Shown here piece after piece: positions 36,653-45,156 of a stretch of DNA of 64,000 nucleotides. A program made the position numbers and the translations under genes. The stretch lies in assembly GCF_000686725.1 (NCBI RefSeq), contig NZ_JMLK01000006.1, forward strand, positions 124,001 through 188,000, written 5' to 3'. Position 1 is the first letter of the stretch, and every line of letters starts with the position of its first letter. The notes under the pieces are model-generated. The model saw nothing but the letters and a program-made list of their open reading frames with translations. It made no database searches and was not told the DNA's origin. The stretch is from Clostridium akagii DSM 12554 (lineage in GTDB: Bacteria > Bacillota > Clostridia > Clostridiales > Clostridiaceae).

Positions 36653-37720
36653 ATGAAAAAAATGAAAGTTATAGTCGTTGATGATTCAGCATTAATGAGA
36701 AAAATAATATCAGATATGCTAAATGCAGATGCTGATATAGAAGTTATTTGTGCGGCTAGAAACGGTATTGATCTGATGGAGAAGCTATCAATATATAAAC
36801 CAAATGTGATTACATTAGACGTTGAAATGCCAATGATGAATGGCATAGAAACATTAAAAAAGTTAAAAAAAGATGGGAGTACAATACCGGTTATTATGCT
36901 AAGTAGTGTAACAAAAGATGGAACAAGTCAGACTATGGATTCACTTGCTTATGGAGCTTTCGATTTTGTTGCAAAGCCTTCTGGAGTGATTTCCATCGAT
37001 ATCAACAAAGTAGCTGCTGAATTAATTTTGAAGGTTAAAGCGGCTTATGACAGCTATATTTCTAAAAATAAATATGATAAAACAGTTTTAAATAAAAAAA
37101 TTGTTACCAGTGATTATGTGAGCAAAATAAAAAAGATTTCATTTGGGAGTATTAAAGCTGTAGTAATAGGTGCTTCAACCGGTGGTCCTAAGGCTTTATA
37201 TAGTGTTATTACTAAACTTCCAAAGTTTTTAGGTGTTCCAGTATTTGTAGTTCAGCATATGCCTGTTGGATTTACTAAAGCTTTTGCTGATAGACTAGAT
37301 GTAAATAGTGAGATAAAGGTTGTAGAAGCCACAGACGGTGAGAATTGCCAAAATAATGTGGTGTATATAGCTCCTGGTGGTTATCATATGGAAGTCTGGG
37401 ATGATAGAAGAATTCATCTTAATAAAGAAGCTTCAATATGGGGAGTAAGACCGGCAGTTGATAAGCTTTTTATATCAGCTTCTAAGGTTTATGGATCTAG
37501 TATTGTTAGTGTTGTATTAACAGGGATGGGACGAGATGGTGCTGAGGGCACCAAAATAATAAAGCAAAATGGTGGTTTCACAATTTCGGAACACGAATCT
37601 ACTTGTGTTATTTACGGTATGCCTAAGATGGCATATGAGACTGGGGCTGTTGATTTCGTAATACCTCTTGAAAAGGTGGCAGACGGTATTATTGATATAG
37701 TTAATGGCAAGAAGATTTAG
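36653..37720 (+). CDS. cheB: Chemotaxis methylesterase CheB
   Basis: 355 residues. The N-terminal receiver domain has phosphorylation site D56 in TLDVEMPMMNG and the acidic pocket VVDDSALMRK. The C-terminal methylesterase has S175 in GASTGGP, H202 in QHMP and D295 in GMGRDG as the catalytic triad. Phosphorylated CheB removes methyl groups from receptors for adaptation, against CheR encoded next. RBS GGAGTGATGG precedes the ATG. Confidence 0.97.
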   Translation: MKKMKVIVVDDSALMRKIISDMLNADADIEVICAARNGIDLMEKLSIYKPNVITLDVEMPMMNGIETLKKLKKDGSTIPVIMLSSVTKDGTSQTMDSLAYGAFDFVAKPSGVISIDINKVAAELILKVKAAYDSYISKNKYDKTVLNKKIVTSDYVSKIKKISFGSIKAVVIGASTGGPKALYSVITKLPKFLGVPVFVVQHMPVGFTKAFADRLDVNSEIKVVEATDGENCQNNVVYIAPGGYHMEVWDDRRIHLNKEASIWGVRPAVDKLFISASKVYGSSIVSVVLTGMGRDGAEGTKIIKQNGGFTISEHESTCVIYGMPKMAYETGAVDFVIPLEKVADGIIDIVNGKKI

Positions 37721-37774
37721 TGAAAAGTTGCAAGTGGCAAGATATGCATAATGAAGACTACTGGGGGGATAATT

Positions 37775-38542
37775 TTGGATTTGGAACAATTTAAGACTTG
37801 GGTGCATAAAGAATTTGGAATAGATCTATTTGCATATAAATCGAATCAGCTTCACAGAAGAATTTTGAGCTTGATGTCAAGGGTAGGAGCTAAAGATATA
37901 GATGAGTATGTTAAACTACTAAAATCCGACTATGGACAAAGGCAAAAATTCTTAGATTTTATAACAATAAACGTAACAGAATTTTTTAGAAATCCAGAAT
38001 TGTTTAAAGAACTGCAAAAAGAAATCGAAATATACTCTAAGGAGAAAAATATAAATCTAAAAATATGGAGTGCGGCATGTTCAATTGGAGCGGAACCTTA
38101 CTCTCTAGCAATGATATTGGACAACTTAAAGAATAAAAACAAACATTCTATATTGGCTACAGACATTGACAACACAATTTTGGAAAGAGCAAAAGCGGCA
38201 GAATATGTAATATCTGAACTTAAAAATGTGGATAAAATATATTTAGACAAATATTTTAAGAAAATAGATGATAAATATACTATAGACACAGGAATTAAGA
38301 ATATGGTAACATTTAAAAAGCACGATTTAATTCTAGATGATTATGAAAAGAATTTTGATCTAATCGTGTGTAGAAATGTAGTAATATATTTTAACCAAGA
38401 TGTAAAAGACAAGATTTATGAAAAATTTAGTGATTCGCTAAAAAAAGGCGGTTTACTATTTGTAGGAGCAACAGAAAGCATATACAATTATAAAGACTAT
38501 GGTTTTGAAAAAGCTTCTACTTTTATATACAGAAAACAGTAA
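37775..38542 (+). CDS. cheR: Chemotaxis methyltransferase CheR
   Basis: 255 residues from TTG 37775, which has GGGGGGAT just upstream and gives the usual CheR opening DLEQFKTWVHKEFGIDL. An ATG at 37751 lacks a ribosome site. The SAM-binding motif is IWSAACSIGAEPYSLAMIL, and the catalytic-domain end is VCRNVVIYFNQ with the later FVGATESI. It adds methyl groups to receptor glutamates. cheA starts 12 bases downstream. Confidence 0.93.
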   Translation: MDLEQFKTWVHKEFGIDLFAYKSNQLHRRILSLMSRVGAKDIDEYVKLLKSDYGQRQKFLDFITINVTEFFRNPELFKELQKEIEIYSKEKNINLKIWSAACSIGAEPYSLAMILDNLKNKNKHSILATDIDNTILERAKAAEYVISELKNVDKIYLDKYFKKIDDKYTIDTGIKNMVTFKKHDLILDDYEKNFDLIVCRNVVIYFNQDVKDKIYEKFSDSLKKGGLLFVGATESIYNYKDYGFEKASTFIYRKQ

Positions 38543-38554
38543 GGAGGGTAATAT

Positions 38555-40615
38555 ATGGACACTTCTCAATATTTATCTATGTTTTTAGAAGAATCAATGG
38601 ATAATTTACAAACATTAAATCAGGCACTACTTCAACTTGAACAGGAGCCAGACAATGTAGACAAGCTAAATGAAATATTTAGAGTTGCACATACAATTAA
38701 AGGAATGGCAGCCACTATGGGATTTAACGGAATGGCACAGTTAACTCATAAGATGGAAGACGTTTTAGCAGAATTCAGAAATGGAGAACTAAAAGCAACT
38801 CAAGAAGTAGTAACAGTTTTATTTAAATGTTTAGATACATTAGAACAAATGGTAGACATCATATCAAATGGAGAAGAAAAAGAATTACCAGTAGAAGAGT
38901 TAATTCAGAGCTTAGAAACAATATCAAAGAATGCTCATGATGGAAAGTTAGGTGTAGAAGATGCATCTACTAGCAATAAAGATCAAATTAAACCTAAAGA
39001 GGCTGAAAAAACACCGGATGAAAAAAACAATGGAAACAATATTGATTTAAATGAGTATGATATAAACGTAATAAAGCAAGCCATTGAAAAGGGATTTAAT
39101 GCTTTTAGCATTGATATTAAAATAAGCGAAAGTACACTTTTAAAGTCTGCTAGAGCATTTTTAATATTTAAAAATCTTGAAGAACATGGAGAGATTATAA
39201 AATCAATTCCGGGAACAGAAGATTTAGAAAATGAAAATTTTGATTTTGAAATTAATCTTGTATTTGTTACACATAAGGATAAAGATGAAATCAAAACTAT
39301 ACTTCTTGATATATCAGAAGTAGATAAAGTTGAAGTGAAAGAAGCCGATATAGTAAGTGGTGCTAAGATATCTTATAAAAAAGCTCAAGAAAAAGCAGAA
39401 ACGGAAGTAAAACCAGTAGTCAAAGTTGAAGCAGTAAAGGCAAAAACTACTGCTGTAGCAAAGAAAAATAGTGAACCAAAGAAAAAAGTTCATCAGTCTG
39501 TAAGGGTTGAACTTGAAAGATTAGATAAATTTTTAAATATGGTTTCTGAACTTGTTATTAATAGGACAAGACTAGAGCAGATTAGTAGCATCTATAAACT
39601 AACAGAATTAAATGAGACCATTGAACAGGTAGCTAGAACAACCAATGATCTACAGGATTTGGTTATGAAAATAAGAATGTTACCACTGGATAGTGTATTC
39701 AATAGATTTCCAAGGCTTATAAGAGATTTGTCTGTTGAGCTTGACAAAGATATGGAATTAATTATTGAAGGTCAAGATACAGAACTTGATAGAACAGTTA
39801 TTGATGAGATAGGAGAACCATTAATCCATCTTTTAAGAAATGCTGCGGATCATGGAGTAGAAAGCAAGGAAAAAAGAGCAGTAAGTGGCAAAACACCTGT
39901 AGGTAAAATAAGGCTTATTGCTTATCAAGAAGGAACAAAAGCCGTAATAAAGGTACAAGATGATGGTGCTGGTATAAATGTAGAGAGAGTTAAGGCTAAG
40001 GCTGAGCAAAGTGGTATTAGTACAGATGGAATGAATGACAATGATATTAAAAATCTGATTTTTGCCCAAGGGTTTAGTACTAATGAAGTAGTTACAGATA
40101 TATCAGGAAGAGGAGTAGGAATGGATGTTGTTAAGACAAAAATTTCTGCACTTGGAGGTACTGTAGATGTAATTAGTGAAGAGGGCAAAGGCTCAACTTT
40201 TATAATTAAATTACCACTTACACTTCAGATAATAACTGCTTTACTTGTAAAAGTTGGAGATGAAAGTCTAGCAATTTCTTTGAATTATATTGATAGTGTT
40301 ATTGACTACAAGGAAGAAGACATTAAAAAGACAAACAACAAGGAAGTTATAATTTATAGAGGCAATGTTCTACCTATTGTGCGGATAAATAAAAAATTAG
40401 GGCTTGGTGAAACTGCTAGTGGAAAAGTTTATATTGTTGTTGTTAATGTTGGAGAAAAAACTGCAGGTTTACTTGTTGATTCACTTCAAGGTCAGCAGGA
40501 TATAGTAATAAAACCACTTGGTAAAACTCTTAAAGGGCTAAAAGAATACATTGGAGCAACAATACTTGGAGATGGTTTTGTTACATTAATTTTAGATGTG
40601 GCTGCCTTTGTATAG
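38555..40615 (+). CDS. cheA: Chemotaxis histidine kinase CheA
   Basis: 686 residues. Domains in order: Hpt with H46 in FRVAHTIKGMAATMGF (1-105), a CheY/CheB-binding P2 region (about 165-280), dimerisation helices (about 325-390), a HATPase domain with HLLRNAADHGVE, DDGAGI and SGRGVGMDVV (about 390-540), and a CheW-like regulatory domain to the end. It autophosphorylates in response to receptors and passes phosphate to CheY and CheB. AAGGAGGGTAA precedes the ATG. Confidence 0.97.
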   Translation: MDTSQYLSMFLEESMDNLQTLNQALLQLEQEPDNVDKLNEIFRVAHTIKGMAATMGFNGMAQLTHKMEDVLAEFRNGELKATQEVVTVLFKCLDTLEQMVDIISNGEEKELPVEELIQSLETISKNAHDGKLGVEDASTSNKDQIKPKEAEKTPDEKNNGNNIDLNEYDINVIKQAIEKGFNAFSIDIKISESTLLKSARAFLIFKNLEEHGEIIKSIPGTEDLENENFDFEINLVFVTHKDKDEIKTILLDISEVDKVEVKEADIVSGAKISYKKAQEKAETEVKPVVKVEAVKAKTTAVAKKNSEPKKKVHQSVRVELERLDKFLNMVSELVINRTRLEQISSIYKLTELNETIEQVARTTNDLQDLVMKIRMLPLDSVFNRFPRLIRDLSVELDKDMELIIEGQDTELDRTVIDEIGEPLIHLLRNAADHGVESKEKRAVSGKTPVGKIRLIAYQEGTKAVIKVQDDGAGINVERVKAKAEQSGISTDGMNDNDIKNLIFAQGFSTNEVVTDISGRGVGMDVVKTKISALGGTVDVISEEGKGSTFIIKLPLTLQIITALLVKVGDESLAISLNYIDSVIDYKEEDIKKTNNKEVIIYRGNVLPIVRINKKLGLGETASGKVYIVVVNVGEKTAGLLVDSLQGQQDIVIKPLGKTLKGLKEYIGATILGDGFVTLILDVAAFV

Positions 40616-40670
40616 GCTAATAGTAAGCTAATCATTATTCATTAGCACAAAGGAAAACAGGAGGATTTTT

Positions 40671-41273
40671 ATGGATTATTCAAAGCTTACTCCAATGCAA
40701 CTTGATGTATTAAGTGAGGTAAGTAACATAGGTGCTGGAAATGCTGCAACGGCATTATCTCAACTATTGAATAGAAAGATTGATATGACAGCTCCACAAG
40801 TTAACGTAATACCATTTGAGACAATTTTTACTGGAATTGGCAGTGAAGAGATTGCAGCAGGTGTTATGGTAAGGGTACTTGGAGATGCTCCTGGAAATAT
40901 TTTGTTTGTATTTGAGCAGGAAACAGCATTTAATGTTATAGAAGCTCTTACAGGTTCAAGAAATAAAGAGCTAAATGAATTTGGTGCATCAGTGTTATGT
41001 GAAATAGGAAATATAATATCAAGTTCATATATGAATGCAATAAGTAAATTCACAGGACTATTGTTAACACCATCTGTACCAGCAGTCTCATTTGATATGG
41101 TTGGTGCGATACTATCAACATCCTTTATTGAATCAGGTCAATTTGATGACAATGTTTTGGATTTCGAAACAGAATTTTTACAGGATGATTCAACAAAACT
41201 CAGTGGGCATTTTTATTATATACCAATGCCCGGTTCACTTGAAAAAATATTAAATATACTAGGAGTAAATTAG
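40671..41273 (+). CDS. cheC: CheY-P phosphatase CheC
   Basis: 200 residues with two CheC phosphatase motifs, SEVSNIGAGNAATALS near residue 15 and CEIGNIISSSYMNAI in the second half. Both keep the ExxN pair, so both active sites appear intact. It dephosphorylates CheY-P and interacts with CheD during adaptation. CAGGAGGA precedes the ATG. The stop is 16 bases before cheY. Confidence 0.95.
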   Translation: MDYSKLTPMQLDVLSEVSNIGAGNAATALSQLLNRKIDMTAPQVNVIPFETIFTGIGSEEIAAGVMVRVLGDAPGNILFVFEQETAFNVIEALTGSRNKELNEFGASVLCEIGNIISSSYMNAISKFTGLLLTPSVPAVSFDMVGAILSTSFIESGQFDDNVLDFETEFLQDDSTKLSGHFYYIPMPGSLEKILNILGVN

Positions 41274-41289
41274 TTTGGAGGTTGAAAAA

Positions 41290-41652
41290 ATGGCAAGAGT
41301 ATTAATTGTTGATGATGCAGCGTTTATGAGAATGATGATAAAGGATATACTTGAAAAAAATGGTTTTGAAATTGTGGGTGAAGCCAGTAATGGAATTAAG
41401 GCCGTTGAAATGTACAAGAAGGAAAAACCAGATGTGGTTACAATGGATATAACAATGCCTGACATGGATGGTATTGAGGCGGTTAAGGCTATTAAGGAAT
41501 TTGATGCTGCAGCTAAAGTAGTTATGTGTAGTGCGATGGGACAACAATCAATGGTAATGGATGCAATTAGGGCAGGAGCTAAGGACTTTATTGTTAAGCC
41601 TTTTCAAGCAGACAGAGTTCTGGAAGCATTAAGAAAAGTTATAGGAGCATAG
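41290..41652 (+). CDS. cheY: Chemotaxis response regulator CheY
   Basis: 120 residues from the ATG at 41290, which has TTGGAGG at 41275-41281. A single receiver domain with VDDAAFMRM, phosphorylation site D53 in TMDITMPDMDG, and the conserved Lys in FIVKPFQ. CheY-P binds the N-terminal motifs of FliM and FliY (both downstream) to set motor direction; FliY and CheC remove the phosphate. Confidence 0.97.
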   Translation: MARVLIVDDAAFMRMMIKDILEKNGFEIVGEASNGIKAVEMYKKEKPDVVTMDITMPDMDGIEAVKAIKEFDAAAKVVMCSAMGQQSMVMDAIRAGAKDFIVKPFQADRVLEALRKVIGA

Positions 41653-41693
41653 TGAGTAATTCTACTCATTAAAGTTATGTGGGGGTGAAAAAT

Positions 41694-42098
41694 ATGCAAG
41701 TAGTTATTTTTAAACTCAAGGATGAACAATTTGCAGTAGAAACATCTAGGGTACAGACAATAAGTGAAGTTATGACAATAACCAAAGTACCTAATGCACC
41801 TAGATTCGTAAAAGGACTTATAAATTTAAGGGGAAGCGTGTTGTCTATGTTAGACTTAAATATGCTTTTGGATATTGGAGAAAGTAGTGCAGAACAGCAG
41901 AGTACTATAATATTAAAATTAGAAGATGAACTTGTAGGGATTGCAGTAGATCAAGTGGACGAAGTTTTGGATATTGATGAGGCTATTATTGAAAGTATTG
42001 GTGATGATAGCCGAAAAGCCTATGAAAAAGGTGTTATTAATTTCAAGGATAGAATAGTTACATTCGTTGATATTGATAAACTCATAACTACAGGTTAA
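41694..42098 (+). CDS. cheW: Chemotaxis coupling protein CheW (second copy)
   Basis: 134 residues from the ATG at 41694, with GGGGGTG upstream. CheW-domain hallmarks are FKLKDEQFAVETSRVQTI, VPNAPRFVKGLINLRGSVLSM and GIAVDQVDEVL. It diverges clearly from the first cheW of the operon, so the two may couple different receptor classes. It sits 17 bases before fliM. Confidence 0.93.
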   Translation: MQVVIFKLKDEQFAVETSRVQTISEVMTITKVPNAPRFVKGLINLRGSVLSMLDLNMLLDIGESSAEQQSTIILKLEDELVGIAVDQVDEVLDIDEAIIESIGDDSRKAYEKGVINFKDRIVTFVDIDKLITTG

Positions 42099-42115
42099 AG
42101 AAATGAGGTAGAATA

Positions 42116-43111
42116 ATGCCAGACGTTTTATCACAAAGTGAAATCGATGCGCTATTATCAGCTCTATCATCTGGTGAACTTCAGCCAGATGAGCTTTCAA
42201 AGGATGAGGAAAAACAAAAAGTTAAGTTATATGACTTTAGAAGCCCTCAAAAATTTTCAAAGGATCATATTAGAACATTAGAACTAATACATGATAATTA
42301 TGGAAGAATAATTTCAAATTATCTCACAGCGCAGGTTAGAACTAATGTTAAGGTTAAAATAGAATCCATTGAACAAGTAACTTATGAGGAATTTATTCAT
42401 TCTATTTCCAATCCCACCATTTTAACTATTTTCAAAATGCCACCATTAAGTGGTTCCATATTATTTGAGACAAATCCTGAGTTTGTTTATAAAGTTATAG
42501 ACATTCTACTTGGTGGAAGTGGCGCTGGAAAATACACAACACGTGAATTTACAGATATTGATAAGAATATAATCATGAAAATAAATCAAGGGTTAATTGA
42601 TAATCTTAAGCTAGCCTGGAGCGATGTTATAGATGTTGAACCCGAAATTGAAGGTCTTGAAACAAACCCAGCATTGAATCAGACATTAGCACCGCATGAA
42701 CCGGTAGCACTAATTACTTTTTCTGTTGAACTTGGAGATAGTAGTTCATATATTAATATATGCATACCTTATTTAAGTATTGAAAAGGTATTGGATAAAC
42801 TAGTAGTTCAATATTGGTATCAGGAGAATGACGAAGATATTGTTAGCGATTCAAGAGAAAAGCTAAAGCAAAGACTAAATGTTGTTGAAGTAACAATGGA
42901 AGCCACGCTTGGTATTACAGATGTTACTGTAGATGATTTCTTGAAGCTATCTATTGGAGATGTTATCTCATTAGATAACAAATGTAGTGATCCTGTTTCC
43001 ATAAGTATTGACGGTAATGTTCACTATGTTGGAAAACCAGGAGTTATTGGAAAAAATATGGCTGTGCAAATACTAGATATAATTGATAAGGATGTGGAAA
43101 ATTATGAGTGA
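42116..43111 (+). CDS. fliM: Flagellar motor switch protein FliM
   Basis: 331 residues. The N-terminal CheY-P-binding motif is LSQSEIDALLSAL. The middle CheC-like domain has the conserved IRTLELIHDNYGRIISNYL and a GGSGAGKYTTREFTDID loop. A C-terminal SpoA domain ends the protein (LSIGDVISLDNKCSDPVSI). It forms the switch ring with FliG and FliY. GAGGTAGAATA precedes the ATG. The last eight bases overlap fliY. Confidence 0.96.
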   Translation: MPDVLSQSEIDALLSALSSGELQPDELSKDEEKQKVKLYDFRSPQKFSKDHIRTLELIHDNYGRIISNYLTAQVRTNVKVKIESIEQVTYEEFIHSISNPTILTIFKMPPLSGSILFETNPEFVYKVIDILLGGSGAGKYTTREFTDIDKNIIMKINQGLIDNLKLAWSDVIDVEPEIEGLETNPALNQTLAPHEPVALITFSVELGDSSSYINICIPYLSIEKVLDKLVVQYWYQENDEDIVSDSREKLKQRLNVVEVTMEATLGITDVTVDDFLKLSIGDVISLDNKCSDPVSISIDGNVHYVGKPGVIGKNMAVQILDIIDKDVENYE

Positions 43112-44291
43112 TGGATTTCTTTCACAGGAGGAGATAGATTCTCTACTAAATGGTGGAGCTGATGATAGCGAAAAAAAAGAAGAAAAAAAAGTTGAAAAAA
43201 AAGAAGACAATAGAGATGATCTACTTTCAGACATAGAAAAAGATTTATTGGGTGAAATCGGTAATATATCTATGGGATCAGCGTCTACAGCGTTATCCAC
43301 AGTAATAAGTCAACAAGTAAATATAACAACTCCAGTTGTTAGTATAACAACACTTAAAGAACTGAGGAGTACATTTGAAGTCCCTAATATTGCACTGGAT
43401 GTAAAATATACAAGTGGTATAGTTGGAGAAAATCTTCTTGTAATGAAAGTTACAGATGCAGGAGTAATAGCAAACTTAATGATGGGTGGAGATGGAAAAG
43501 CTAAAATAGAAAATCTATCCGAAATAGAATTAAGTGCTGTTTCTGAGGCAATGAATCAGATGATTGGTTCAGCTGCAACTTCTATGGCAACAATGTTATT
43601 AAGAGAAGTTAATATATCACCCCCAACTTCAGAAATTCTTGATAGTAACACAAAAGAAATAACATCAGCAATTACTGATGATGAAACTATTGTTGAAGTT
43701 GCATTTAGGTTAACTATTGGAGATTTGGTAGATAGTACTATAATGCAAGTACTACCAATAGAAACTGCTAAAAAAATTAGTGCTATAATGATGGGCGTTC
43801 AATCAGGAGGAAGTTCGGATACACCTGAGAAGGAAAAACCATCTGAACAAATTAATAATAATACAAATGTTTCTGGCGGAAATGTTCAAGCAGAACAAAA
43901 CAATCAACAAAGCCAAGCACAGGAACCACAGTACATACAAGAAAAACCAATTGAAAGAAATCAACCACCTGTAGAAGTTCAAAGGGCAGCTTTTCAGCCA
44001 TTGCAGGAAACGCAAAACTATTCTGCACCTAAAAATATAGATTTAATAATGGATGTGCCTCTTGAAATTTCAGTAGTACTTGGAAGAACCAAAAAAAATA
44101 TACGAGATATATTGAATTTTGGTACTGGATCTCTAATAGAGCTTGATAAGCTAGCCGAGGAACCAGTAGAAATACTTGTTAATGGAAAAAAAGTAGCTTA
44201 TGGAGAAGTAGTAGTAGTTGATGAGAACTTTGGAGTAAGAATAACAAGTATAGTAAGTAGTGAGGAAAGAATCAGAAGTATAGGAAGATAG
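43104..44291 (+). CDS. fliY: Flagellar motor switch phosphatase FliY
   Basis: 395 residues from the ATG at 43104, which overlaps fliM by eight bases. N-terminal LSQEEIDSLLNG repeats the CheY-P-binding motif of FliM. The CheC-type domain has two ExxN sites (GEIGNISMGSASTAL, SEAMNQMIGSAATSM). A Gln/Asn/Pro-rich linker (about 235-310) precedes the FliN-like SpoA domain (VPLEISVVLGRTKKNIRDIL). It is both a switch-ring component and CheY-P phosphatase, as in Gram-positive bacteria. Last gene of the operon. Confidence 0.96.
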   Translation: MSDGFLSQEEIDSLLNGGADDSEKKEEKKVEKKEDNRDDLLSDIEKDLLGEIGNISMGSASTALSTVISQQVNITTPVVSITTLKELRSTFEVPNIALDVKYTSGIVGENLLVMKVTDAGVIANLMMGGDGKAKIENLSEIELSAVSEAMNQMIGSAATSMATMLLREVNISPPTSEILDSNTKEITSAITDDETIVEVAFRLTIGDLVDSTIMQVLPIETAKKISAIMMGVQSGGSSDTPEKEKPSEQINNNTNVSGGNVQAEQNNQQSQAQEPQYIQEKPIERNQPPVEVQRAAFQPLQETQNYSAPKNIDLIMDVPLEISVVLGRTKKNIRDILNFGTGSLIELDKLAEEPVEILVNGKKVAYGEVVVVDENFGVRITSIVSSEERIRSIGR

Positions 44292-44293
44292 TT

Positions 44294-44322
44294 ACAGTCG
44301 AGATTCACTCGGCTGTTTTTTT
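44294..44322 (+). terminator. Terminator of the che-fliMY operon
   Basis: CAGTCGAG and CTCGGCTG pair (one G.T) around ATTCA, followed by a run of seven Ts. Confidence 0.9.
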
Positions 44323-44359
44323 ATATATGAAATTACCATGAACAATAAAAATATTAGTA

Positions 44360-44386
44360 TAAACTTTAAATATAAAATAACGATAA
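44360..44386 (+). promoter_or_regulatory. Sigma-D-type promoter of the flgM operon
   Basis: TAAA (44360-44363), exactly 15 bases, then AACGATAA (44379-44386). It lies 53 bases before the flgM start codon and just after the upstream terminator. Confidence 0.75.
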
Positions 44387-44439
44387 TGTAAATAGTGAGA
44401 AAGAAAATTTTTAACGTTTAAAGTAAGGAGTGTGTAAAT

Positions 44440-44727
44440 ATGGATGTGAGTGGAGTGGGTTCAAGCAAAATTTTAAAGCTTTATAATAATAGCAATAATA
44501 CCAATAAAGCTGTAAAAGATAGTAGCACAAAAATTGCTAAAAATGACTCTCTAGAAATATCAACTTTAGGTAAAAAATTAAGTGCGTATTCAATTGATGA
44601 CAATTTTAACTCATCTAGCGCTAAAATTGATGCTATTAAAAATGATGTTAAAAATGGAACATATAACATAGACTCAAAATTAGTTGCTGAAAAAATATAT
44701 GACCAAATGAAAGAAAGAGGAGTATAA
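44440..44727 (+). CDS. flgM: Anti-sigma-D factor FlgM
   Basis: 95 residues. The C-terminal half (KIDAIKNDVKNGTYNIDSKLVAEKIYDQMKERG) is the conserved FlgM sigma-28-binding region, with the RI/KI-x-IK-x2-V-x2-G-x-Y pattern. The N-terminus is Asn/Ser-rich and disordered. It holds sigma-D inactive until the hook is finished, then is exported. AAGGAGTGTG precedes the ATG. First gene of the late flagellar operon, only two bases from flgN. Confidence 0.94.
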   Translation: MDVSGVGSSKILKLYNNSNNTNKAVKDSSTKIAKNDSLEISTLGKKLSAYSIDDNFNSSSAKIDAIKNDVKNGTYNIDSKLVAEKIYDQMKERGV

Positions 44728-44729
44728 CA

Positions 44730-45140
44730 ATGAAAAATCAGTTGAAGGAAGTAATGCAAAAGGAGCTTGATGCTCTGGAAGATTTACTGAAGATGCTTGA
44801 TGAACAACACAGTGCATATATAAAGAAAGATTTGTTTGCACTGGAATCCATAGTTAAAAAGATTGAAAACAGCAACACTAATGTGGCTACTATGGAAGTT
44901 GAGAGAAGAGAACTTATTGGTAATAAGTCTATGAAGGTACTAATAAAAGAAATTAATGACGAAGAGCTTAATGGGAATTTCATTGAAATTAAAAATATTT
45001 TAACTAAGATTGGCTTTCAGAAGGATACTAATGAATTATTAATTAAACAAGGATTAATATTTACAAATAAAATGTTAAATATATTTAGGCCAAGTAAAAA
45101 TGCAAAAACATATAATAATTATGGGAAGATACAAATATAG
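44730..45140 (+). CDS. flgN: FlgN-type export chaperone
   Basis: 136 residues, almost entirely helical and coiled-coil-like (KEVMQKELDALEDLLKMLDEQHSAYIKKDL), with the FlgN C-terminal region (LLIKQGLIFTNKMLNIFRPS). FlgN escorts the hook-associated proteins FlgK and FlgL to the export gate; both are the next genes. The start follows GAGGAG in the end of flgM. Call based on length, position and pattern. Confidence 0.88.
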   Translation: MKNQLKEVMQKELDALEDLLKMLDEQHSAYIKKDLFALESIVKKIENSNTNVATMEVERRELIGNKSMKVLIKEINDEELNGNFIEIKNILTKIGFQKDTNELLIKQGLIFTNKMLNIFRPSKNAKTYNNYGKIQI

Positions 45141-45156
45141 GTGAGGTGTAAAATTA